A DNA stretch of 64,000 nt from Diploscapter coronatus (taxonomy: Eukaryota; Nematoda; Chromadorea; Rhabditida; Rhabditidae): assembly GCA_964036155.1 (NCBI GenBank), contig OZ038423.1:18615249-18679248 (forward strand), in the 5' to 3' direction. The notes beneath the pieces were generated by a model that saw nothing but the letters and a program-made list of their open reading frames with translations, searched no databases and was not told where the DNA came from. Numbering within the stretch: the first letter of the stretch is position 1; each line of letters begins with the position of its first letter. Positions 11,143-21,286 of this stretch are shown here, one piece after another. The translations under genes and the position numbers were made by a program.

Positions 11143-13100
11143 AGGCACCAAGTTTGCAGACTGTCGCCTATCAGATGCGATACAGAACCTTGAAGATGGG
11201 TGCACAAACCTCATAGGAAATATTCGACTAATCGGGGGAGAAAACGTTCCTCCACAAAATGTTTGCCTCTTCATAGTTGATGATTACTTCGAAGTATGCT
11301 ATTTAGATTGCAGAACAGAAACTATCGTCAGTAAAGGAAGTCATTGGATGCATCTTAATCTCAGGCAAGAATGTCTGAGTTAAAAATGACGATTCTGCTA
11401 AATTTTCAAGAGGAGCTGGGTTGCTAAATATATTATTTCATCGTGAGAAATGATAAAAATGAAAACAAATTGATTTATAAACGTTGAAAATAATTAGTCT
11501 TGCGAACGGCTATAATTGCACTTAGCTTACAGTGACGCTCATAATCTTTGCATCACTTTCTAGTTTTTGTTCTGCTGATTCATCTACTTGCAGTACACCG
11601 ATCTGGTTAAAGCTTGGTAGACTTTCATAAGGCGTCCACCTCTAAATATAGACAGATTTTCAACCGGATCGGTACGCTGCCAATGTGTAAACCAACGGAA
11701 CAAAACTAGAAAGTAGTTTAAAACTTTTGAGAGCTACGATATCTAGAAATTTAAATCATTGACTCTCATTTCATACTTTCTTAATTCAGGCACAAATTAC
11801 ACGAGTTTTACATTTCTGAGAAACCTCGAGTCAGTAACGTGCAATCAATCTCTCTACAAGGATGGTAAATTTGTGTTACTTGACGAAATTATTTACAATT
11901 TTGCGCTAGGCCTAATAATTGGAATGGCGATTTATTTCAACCAGGCTGCAAAAAGCTTTGGAATCGATCAATTAAAAGCAATAAATGTTTCAACAGATAA
12001 TGGTAACACAATCATCTTGATTCTTCAGAATAATCTATAGGAATTGATTTAGATGTTTCTCTGCTAATTCTACAGAATTCATTCTGCATTTCTGAACAAC
12101 AATTGGCATTATTCACCTCATTTCATCGAATGCAATTCACTGGAATTACTATCTGCAATACGACAAGTTTAATATCTGCAATGATTTTTGCAAATTGGAA
12201 AATTTAGAGAAATATTGCGATGTTGAATTCAACAGCAATGACGGCTTTTTTAATCCTAGCTCGCTCCCAGATGGCTGTCAAATACTGCTTTGTGGACTCC
12301 AGATCAATTCATCACAATCAGCAAGCTCTAATTCGTACGAAAATTCCTATCAAATTATTGTATATTTGCGAGTTTTAGGATTGATCAAAAATTGTCGACA
12401 ATCGAAGAAATATATGGTTCTCTAACTGTGGAGAACAGTTCGATGACATCACTAAACTTGCCTAAATTACATAGAATTTACAACCCGACATTTTGTATGG
12501 ATATCTACAAATAATTTGCTTTTAATTTTCGCAAATTTTTAGTTGTGAGACCCTCGATCAAAATCGTCAATAATTTGGACCTGCAATCATTCGACTTTTC
12601 AAATCTAACTGTAATTTACTAATTTCTTAAAATTCTGAAGAATATGGCGAAACATTAGTTTTAGACTGTAATTGATTTCAATCCAACGACAACTATCGAA
12701 ATGCTTACTAATCCAGCATTAAAAATGTCTTCGCAACAGGTAGTCAAAAATTCATTTTTGAGACAAATTATTTAGTTCATTACAATCAGAGATGAGATCC
12801 AAATCGGACAATATTGATTAAAAAACTCGTTTCATCAACACTTTCTTCAAGTTAATTTTTAATACAAAATAGTTGCAATTTCTCAACAAGAGAAAGATAA
12901 AATTAATCAAAAATTCATCGAAAAAGCGTGTTGAGATTATTTATCAATTTGGGGGTTTAATGATTTTTTTTTGGAATTCAGTTCTGAAACGGAAATCGAA
13001 AAGCAAAACATCAAAGTCAAAGTTTTTCGGGAAAGCTCGAAATCTACTTTGGGACAGTCAAAACCGTCTCGTACCTGATCTTAATGCAAACAAATATTAA
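11143..13100 (+). CDS. Receptor L-domain protein, upstream tandem copy (5' exon missing, 3' end uncertain)
   Basis: Homologous exon by exon to the gene at 13698-20842. In-phase exons: 11143-11260, 11307-11364, 11790-11864, 11910-12002, 12053-12166, 12208-12334, 12379-12494, 12543-12610, 12665-12739, then a tentative last exon 12891-13100. The first L domain has NLEDGCTNLIGNIRL, SSVKEVIGCILISG, TSFTFLRNLESV and KSFGIDQLKAIN. The second has SSLPDGCQILLCGLQ, STIEEIYGSLTVEN and LDLQSFDFSNLT. Such L domains form the ligand-binding right-handed helices of insulin/EGF receptors; C. elegans irld genes encode secreted or membrane forms. The tentative last exon would give a membrane anchor (IIYQFGGLMIFFWNSVL) followed by Lys/Arg. 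The exon matching 17955-18038 of the neighbour is absent. No signal-peptide exon was found. Intron 11365-11789 needs a GC donor to keep frame. Confidence 0.65.
11530..11737. repeat. 208-bp Tc1/mariner-type MITE inside an L-domain gene intron
   Basis: Imperfect inverted repeats of about 85 bp. The left arm runs cagtgacgctcataatcttt to actttctagtttttgttc. The right arm is its complement (gaacaaaactagaaagtagt through ttttgagagctac). The ends resemble Tc1-family termini. The whole element lies within intron 11365-11789. Confidence 0.75.
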
Positions 13101-13697
13101 AGTTGATATCTTGTCGAAAATATTCTGTTTAATTATAAATAATTATTTGAGTGTGCTCAGCTTGCCGATATTATTGAGCTAAACAATTTGACATATCAAA
13201 TCTCAGGAGGCCTCGAAAATTGCTCAGTTACTGTTGAAAATTCAGTGAGATTTTTTCTTTAATTAAAAAATCGTATTAATATTTAGCATTCAGCAAGACA
13301 AACGTCGCTTCTGACATTACATTTTTCCTGCCTAATGTGGATAATATCGTCATGTTATTTTCAAATTTGATACATTATTTTTTGTAATTAGTAATTATTT
13401 GTAAAAACAAATAAAGCCTCCTTGAATGGGAGTTTTAAATTTCATACATCAACCTAATATTTTGAGCAGAAGAACCTGCGTCTTCGCTTTAATGCAGATA
13501 ATCCCAAAATGCCTCTGTGAATCTCAGATAATAACACCTGCTTGAATCTATCACCCAGGTGATGGTTTCAAAATAGTAATTACGATTAATAACGGCCTGC
13601 AACTTGGAACATACCGAATAAGATAACTTCTGCTAAACATTCAAAATTTTGCTTGAATATCATTCTAATAATCGATTGAAGAGATAGTGCCATACAG
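13101..13697. other. Region with possible L-domain remnants
   Basis: Two short stretches look like decayed L-domain pieces. Around 13205-13245 a frame reads GLENCSVTVENS. At 13287-13360, after a possible acceptor (atatttag), a frame reads FSKTNVASDITFFLPN, resembling TNLVNITFLRNLE of the neighbour. They cannot be linked into an intact gene, so they may be leftovers of a third tandem copy. The rest holds nothing recognisable. Confidence 0.35.
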
Positions 13698-16600
13698 ATG
13701 AAGATTAACCTATTCTTGTGGATATTCATCAGCTTCTATTTCGTGCTTATAAATTCGGAAGTGTGTAAGATTGGTAGCCCAGAAGATTTTGCAAATCTGA
13801 AAGATGGTTGCACAGGTAACTTTATAGCAAAATGTAAATCCCATTCCAAAATAAAAAAAGAATAATTTGGAAATGGCGCAACACTAAATAAATGCAATAT
13901 AAAAATTTTACTGATCAGATGGTCAGAAACTAAGTCATAAGATGGGAGCTTCTTGAACAAGACACAGAGACATAGGGGACACACTTGAAAAGGAGGCAGG
14001 TCTCGAAATTTCAAATAGGGATAGGGTCTGGTAGATTGATTACTGCCTCCAAATGTGCTCGTTATTTTGAGATCATAATCGATCTATCATGTCCTGTCCC
14101 TATCTCTATTCGTCCAGGTTTAAATTTGTCAGGCCTGTCTTTTCAAGTATGTGGCCTGGTGTCTTATTCAAGAAGCTCCCATCTTATGACCTAGTTTCTG
14201 AGCATCCGACGTCCATCTGATCAGTAAACTTTTATATCGCACTTATTTAGTGTATTACGTCCTTTCCAAGAGGCCAAAAAGTGAAATTCTACAGAGCGTA
14301 GAAAAGGGAGAGTTCCCTTCTATACCCAGTTTTCACATCATGTTTTATATTGGGTTCTCATTTCTGAAAATCTGCATCTTTAGAAGTAGATGGTTTTGTA
14401 GTAGTGACTCCGGAATCACCTAGTACTGTCAACGAAGCATGGCTGGAACAGAAATTTTCAACTGTAACCAAAGTTACAGGAATTATAATGGCAAGTCCAT
14501 CTTATAGTAAACCTTGTGTAATTATATATTTGAAATAATTTTGATCATATGAAATTGTTCCATAATAATCAAAATCTTATGATATGGAAATATTATGGGC
14601 CCAAGTTTCACCCATATTAGATGCCTTTCGTGTACATAAAATGTTCCATTCGTGCATACTTTTAATTATCGTCATAGGTAGTTATTTGATACAAAATAAA
14701 GCAAACTGGCGTGTAGTTTTTATGCGAAGGAATTAGCAAATTATTTGCAGTAAACTTACGATATTTTATGGATGAAGTAATGATTTTGACTATCTATAAT
14801 TACTGCGGGCTCCAAGTAGATATTCTGAGCTGATTTTCCAGATAAAATTCTTGCATGAAATATAATCAGTGTTGCAAATAAGACTTGCGGAAAAATCAAA
14901 TTTTAAAAATCCAGTCGAAGGAATAAATCGTTCTAAATGAATGCATTTTGGCAACTTCAAGCTTCTCGTGCATTTTTGCGAGCATATTCTGTCCTGATTA
15001 TTGGCAGAGAACCATTCTATTAGGCTTATCACCAATAGGAGTGGTCTTTCATGAAACTTTGGGTTGAAGGATAATTTCTTTTCGAATGTTTGCTTTTAAA
15101 CTACCACGTTTCTACCAAAACGCATTTTTGCAGGGGGACAGAGTTTGGGGACTCTAGTAATTACGCACTTTGCATTTTCGAATTTACGCATAATTTATTT
15201 TGTATCAAGCAATTGCTTTTTCGACAATACATGTACATACATATTCAATCTTCGTCCAAAATTATCAGACTATAGATATGATTTAATTTTAGATAATGGG
15301 AACAAATTTGGTGAATATTACTTTCTTGCGAAACTTAGAGACAGTTGAACTTATGATGGACTTGAATCCTGAAATGCTTCAACGTAAGAAAATTAGAGTA
15401 TATTTGATGAGATTGAAGGAATCAAAAGGTTTCCTGAATGTGATATTGGGTTGGTGCGTAATTCATTGCCAGTCTTGATTTTCAAAAGTTTTCAATGTTG
15501 CGCAAAGTAAATTAGCGAAGGACTGTAGCATCTATGAGGGCAGTATTCAAAGATTATTAGGGTAGAGATTCTACTTTCCTGCCTCACTTGTCTAATTTTC
15601 CAGGGTAAAAGTAGGTGGAACTTATGTTGACAAGGGAAATTTCAGAAATATCCGCCTGATTTAGCTGATTTTTTCATCATAGGGGTATTTCAGTGCGTAG
15701 ATGACGGATCTGAAGTCAAAAGGCGCAATGGCGACCGTTCTGGTCTTGGAAATCCTGAAAACCGTTTTATGCAGTGAGAAATTGAAGTTTCAAACTAGCA
15801 TACATTATTTTCCTGCAACATAATCATTTCTCTATTACAAAAGCTGTAAAAGCGTTTAGGATTACCAAGACCAGGGAGGCTACCATTGCGCACTTTTTGA
15901 ATTCAGAATCGTGGTCAGCGTCATGAAAACCCCATGGTGATAAAAAACAGCCAAATCGAAGGCGGACACTTCTGAAACTTATCTTGTGAGATATTACAGT
16001 TTAGAAGAAGCATCTTCCAAAATCTTCTATAAAGTGTCTAGAAATGAGATCCGAAATATTATTTTATATTATTTATTCTTATCATCTGCTAACGAAGACT
16101 CTCTAATAAATTAGGCATTATCCAGTTCATTAATCTGTTGCCTAGATAATAAATCGTGCGAGGAGAGATGACATGTCAAGAATTAACTTTGCCAGTTTCG
16201 TTGCCTTGCAGCTCCCCTATTAGGTGCTCTAGAGATTTCAAGTAAATGCAGAATAAGTGCCTGATAGTCAAGATGGTCCTAGTTAACATTTGTATATTTC
16301 GGATTTTTCTATGTAGAAAGGAAAAATATCGACTTTGTCTGGCAACGACTTATGCACCAAACCAATACATTTTTAGAGAAAAATATTGCAGATTAATTCT
16401 ATCATATAAATATATATTATGATATTTGTAATAAACATAATAATAATAATATTTTTAGAAATGCAAGCGTTAGTGGTGATTGCGGGCAACCAGGAGGCAA
16501 AATCGATAGATCTCGGCAAACTGACTCGAGTGGCTATCAAGGACAACCAGTTGTGTAGGCTGCAATTGAAGAGCTTTCGATTTAAAAGATATATTTAAAA

Positions 16601-19600
16601 TTTAGTGACAATACTGATCGCATCCAATACATTCTGTCTGGAAGAGGCAACATCCATTCGACTTCTGCAACAATACGCCGTCATCGGTGACACTCCAATA
16701 TGCAATCCTACCAGTACGCTCCTTTCAACTATCCACTTTATTGTCCCATTTGTAACCTTCAGAAGTTCACTGCATGACTTCTTTAACTCCCAATAATCCC
16801 GTGTCAGTATTCATGCCATCGAACTTGCCTGCTGGATGTCAAATATTGTACGGTGGAATAGTATTCCAAAAAGAAGGAGATGAACAGTAAGTAATTTTGT
16901 TGAGCGAATTCTCAAGTTGGAATTCAAAATCATTCAGCATGAATCGTTTCACACTAAAATATTTTCGTAAAAATGAATTCACGTATTTTGAATTTACTAC
17001 AGCTTTGCATGTTTTATATTTTTCTAGGGAAATAATACAAAAATTGCACTTGTATATTTTCTCACTCATTATGCTCTAACAATTTTCGATTTCTCGAATT
17101 CGAGAGTGGCACTAATGAAATTCGATTTCTTTGCAAAGTCTATTAAAATAACTATACAGGATGACAACTAAATACGGAAGACGTCCTCTAGGGCGCCATA
17201 TCTCAAATAATATAAATTCAAAGCTATCAAATTTTGGTATTTTTGAAATTTCCACACCAAGATTAGTAAGTCTGTCGAGTTATTTGAAATTCGGCTACTT
17301 TGTACGACCGCTGCAATACATAATTTACTGTGTTATTAATCGCGAGTCTTGTCAAGTACAATTTCGACATTAATTCAGAATTTACTCTGAATCTCAAATA
17401 TTTCGAAAAGATCTAAAAGCAGCATTAAATCATTGGAGGATCTAACTATGTCAATTTCATTCTATTTTTGCATATCTGAATTATAGTGATGTCAACAGGA
17501 TTCAGAATATCGCAATCTCAATGAATGTTTTAAAAGTATCATGAGTCCACCTCGAAAACTAATCCAAAATCAAATTTTACCACAATTCTTTCTGATGATT
17601 ATATACTCTATTGGTGTTTTTCATAAAATAGATAGAAAAGGAATTCAAAATGTACTATAATTTGAATCTTTCAACGATGGAAGAGGTGCGTCTCCCGTAT
17701 TTAATTGTCACGCTGTATAATTTTTTGTTATATAATTATTTCAAGATATTTTGCATTATAACATAAATTGTCGTATTTAGGATTAACTCCAAGATTTCAA
17801 CTATTGAATTCATTTCTGGATTTAATGGTATAATAGAAACTGGAATGACAACGATCAATTTTACGAGTTTAACTCACATTGTGAATCCTCTAGGTAGGAA
17901 TAGACGGAGTTGCATGCATATGTTTATTAATACATGATGCAATATGCAATAAAGTGCTGAACAGATTTGCTAATCTAAATGTCGTAGCATTTGATCAGCA
18001 AAATCTATTTGAAAATGTCGTCACATTCATTTCTCAACGTAAAAATGTGATTTTCAAATCACAAACACATGAGGCTAAAATATAATACAATAGGACGGTC
18101 AAAAGTTTGAACGCAGATATGATTTTTAACTTCAACCGTAAATCAAATTTCATTGAAGCAATTCAACTGAAATTTAGAACTCTTTGAGTATTTTAAGCAG
18201 AAAACATTTGCTACATTTCGGGTGTTTCGGTTCGAATTATCTCGATAGATGGTTGATTCTAGAAACTATATTTGTGTGTAACTTTGGTCGCTACCTTTGC
18301 ATCTGCCAGCACGGTCGACATCAGCCTTGGTAGAGACCGAGGAATCAGCCGAACTCCCCCGTGAAATTGCACTGAGATTGACTGAGCACAATCATTCTCG
18401 ATCCAATTTCAGACTGTGCTCAGATTGAGATTTTGCTTGGAGTGAGCACAGTTCGTTTTGGACCGTGCAATTTTCTTGAATTGCGAAATCGACTGAGCTC
18501 GGTCGGTCTAGCAGATGCAAAGTAGTTCATCTTTAGTAGAAAATATGTTCGAAATTTCCATTTTGAAATTTCAAGTAATGATAACAACTTTCCGATAGCC
18601 ATAATGATAAATTTGCAATTGTAATGCTGACGACCTTTCTAGTTATAAACTATTTAATTTAATCGATGTGAATAATACTTTTCCTTAGGTGCATTTTATC
18701 CTACACTCTACATTGCGGCCAATCCTCAGCTAAACAACCTCATGGTTCCAAGTCTGAAGGTTCGTGACGTAATACAATTCGAACAAGTAAAGTGGCGCAC
18801 GAAAATTTGTAACAATACCTGATATTTGAATAATTTGTTCCGGGAGATTTCATTAATCAGCCTGAGTGAAATTTCGAGGATGAATCTCAACGATGTTATC
18901 TTCAATTAGGTCCAGGGAAGACGATCGTCAGAAACTTTGCAACCTACCCCAGTATCTTTTTTGAAGAAAAAATTCTATCTCTAACTTATCGTTACCAAAT
19001 AAATCCACTTTTTCTTGGATATAACTATGATTTCTCTCTTGCGATTCATCCTCGTTATATTTCTTTTTGCCTGACGAAAATACTCCCTGAGTGTGTCTCC
19101 AAATCGGCAAATTTGCAGAAGAAAATTTCCTACAGTAGGGCATAGATGGCAGACATTTAATAAATTATTCACTTATCCAAATCTTCATGCGCAACTGTAT
19201 TTTAATATGAAATATAGTTAAAAAACCTAATTTCTCTTTGATCTTGAATGACGAACTATTTACTTGCATAGAAAGTTATGATTACAATTTGATGCAAATA
19301 TACATCTTTGCAGAGCTTGAAGACCACAGCTCCATTAGTGAGAAGAGTTGATCCACAGAGTCAAGAGGAAACTGAGGAACCACCCATCCTTATTTATCAA
19401 AATACAGCACTTTCCTTGACAGAAGATGTTGTAAGTTTATGCGTTAAATACAGCATGTTATCAAATTCGAAGAAGGGTTTTATTTCTCGAATAGAAAAAA
19501 TTCACTTGGAATACTGAATATAGCGCAGCAAGGAGTTTAAAAAAAAAACTATAATTTGCATTTAACTTGCTCACCCGTTTACCATTAGCCAATTGAATTA

Positions 19601-20842
19601 AAATATGACTTCTTTTACGACTTCAATACATAAGAATGATACAATGATTTACACTGTACAAAATCATTTTAACTGTGAAAGAATGAAAGAGATTGAAAAC
19701 ATTACGAAAATGATCTAATTTTCGTTCATAAGTATGCCTGAAAAAGCGAATTCAAAATCGAAATGCAAATAGAATCTTATTACCAAGAACCGATAAATTG
19801 AGACTTAATAAATGCCGTGAAATTTTAAAAGCAAGGTGTACATTGCGTAATTTCAAATAGTCGTAAAATCATCTCGTGAATAATTAGATTTGTTGTCAAA
19901 TCGATTGCAAACACTATGCTTATTTCCGTGCATTTTATTATCTTAATTTTCGGTAATCGATAAAAATTTCCTTAATCTTGACTCCGCTGCTATGAAAAAA
20001 CCTTCATCAGTACGCATTTTTCGAAAATTCCACATATTGCAGTGCAATCTCTTCAAATCTATAAATTCATCGCTAAAAATTATGACAGTTACGATAGAAA
20101 ACAAAGGAGACTGTGTCAGTGGAGATGGTAGTCTCGATTTACAACAAACACCGGAATTTACTATCGAGGTAATGACAGTTTTTCATGTACTATAAATATA
20201 AATCATATGTTTGACAATTAAAAATAATGGCATGATAATCATCTAATCGCTGATATTGCTTGAAGTACGATAACTTTCGATATTTACATGCACATACATC
20301 TAATGTCATATTTTTATGGAAAAAAAACCCTATAAATTATCTTTAGAATCCTGGATCAGGGACTGGAAAAGTTATTAGCGTAGAACCACCTGCCGAGCTA
20401 CAGGGACAGGGTGGAGGACATAATGGTCAGGTAAGCTAATAATCATTTACATTAGGGCCGGGCGGAATTCTAAATTTTGCTTTTCGGAATTCGGAATTTC
20501 ACCCGGCTCTGATTTACATATACATATTATTACTTAATGTTTCGCAATTTGTAAATGAAATTTGACATTATTTACAATGATGATTGAAGTAAATGTATCA
20601 TAGTATTGAACAACATGTGATACACTAAAGTCGTCACTTGAAAATATTCCTATTTAAATACCTACGTTAGTTTGCATGCATTAAATATCGATATGTTATA
20701 AATCTGATTAATAACCAAATAATTTTTGATTCTATTAAAGATATAATATTATTTGAAGGATTACGGCGATTATGATTCTGCAACCCGGTTTTCGTCGATT
20801 CCATCATGCCTAACTATGCTTGCCCTGGCTCGACTTATGTAA
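13698..20842 (+). CDS. Secreted receptor L-domain protein (irld-like), two L domains
   Basis: Thirteen exons (13698-13815, 14384-14490, 15293-15383, 16459-16554, 16606-16713, 16763-16886, 17781-17893, 17955-18038, 18689-18759, 19314-19430, 20043-20168, 20347-20430, 20759-20842) close to 440 aa. A signal peptide (MKINLFLWIFISFYFVLINS) leads into the first L domain (VCKIGSPEDFANLKDGCTE, STVTKVTGIIM, LVNITFLRNLETV, AKSIDLGKLTRVAI). From about residue 174 comes the second (SNLPAGCQILYGGIVF, STIEFISGFNGIIETG, NLNVVAFDQQN, LYIAANPQLNNLMVP). A Pro/Glu/Gly-rich tail follows, ending SSIPSCLTMLALARLM, a weak hydrophobic terminus that might be a GPI signal. No kinase or transmembrane domain is present, so a secreted or anchored ligand-binding protein related to the insulin/EGF-receptor ectodomain is inferred. 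Intron 14491-15292 uses a GC donor (gcaagt). Three large hairpin elements sit in its introns. Confidence 0.78.
13881..14253. repeat. About 370-bp hairpin element in intron 1 of the L-domain gene
   Basis: Long inverted repeat with arms of about 170 bp. The left arm has acactaaataaatgcaatat, ttactgatcagatgg and aagatgggagcttcttgaac. The right arm carries the reverse complements (gttcaagaagctcccatctt is represented as attcaagaagctcccatctt, then ccatctgatcagtaaa and acttatttagtgt). The central part is also complementary (rounds of tcaaat/atttga and gatagg/cctatc type). No coding capacity. Confidence 0.8.
15630..15987. repeat. About 360-bp imperfect hairpin element in an L-domain gene intron
   Basis: The left arm runs from acaagggaaatttcag through ccgcctgatttagctg to gcgcaatgg and ctggtcttgg. 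The right arm is the complement (ccaagaccagggaggc, accattgcgcac, cagccaaatcgaaggcgg, tctgaaacttatcttgt). The arms match at roughly three of four positions over about 150 bp, so this is an older insertion than the 158-bp element near WDR48. Confidence 0.72.
18291..18525. repeat. About 235-bp MITE-like element in an L-domain gene intron
   Basis: The terminal inverted repeats are ctacctttgcatctgccag at the left and tagcagatgcaaagtag at the right. Inside is a second complementary pair (gattgactgagcacaatc and gactgtgctcagattgag). No open frame. Confidence 0.65.
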
Positions 20843-21286
20843 TGCTATTATAATGGAACAAATAATAATAATAATATCGTTTATGATAATTTGATTTCCC
20901 ACTACATATTTATTTGTTTTTTTCTCGTTATTCTCAATAAAATGTTGCATAAGTAAACACTCCTTGTTATGTTAGTGATTTATGTATGATACCTGAAATG
21001 GCCGTGAATAAATTATTATTATATTGTTTATGATAACTTTTCATAAGTAATTTTAGGAGCATGATTTAAATCCGCTTCAAATTAAAAAGAAAAAAAAACT
21101 TTATTCGTCTTCATACGCATATTTTTCTAGCCACTCGAGTAATTAATAAACGTGAGTAATGATGCCTTCATTTTCATTTTTATTTCGAATTCTCGACCAA
21201 CTACTCGATAAAGCTTTATATAATGGGTTGTAAAAATAAATAATAAAGAGCAAATGCGTGAATTTGAAAAGATCATGATATGCGAA
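20843..21286. other. Shared 3' flank of two convergent secreted-protein genes, with poly(A) signals
   Basis: AATAAA at 20936-20941, about 95 bp after the L-domain gene stop, is a likely poly(A) signal for the + strand. On the minus strand AATAAA (TTTATT at 21179-21184) lies about 105 bp after the stop of the IgGFc-domain gene. No coding exon was seen between them. Confidence 0.6.

Noticed and set aside
15603..15665. Possible exon after ttttccag in the L-domain gene
   Set aside because: Frame closes immediately (TAA) in the required phase, and the interval is one arm of the 15630-15987 hairpin element.
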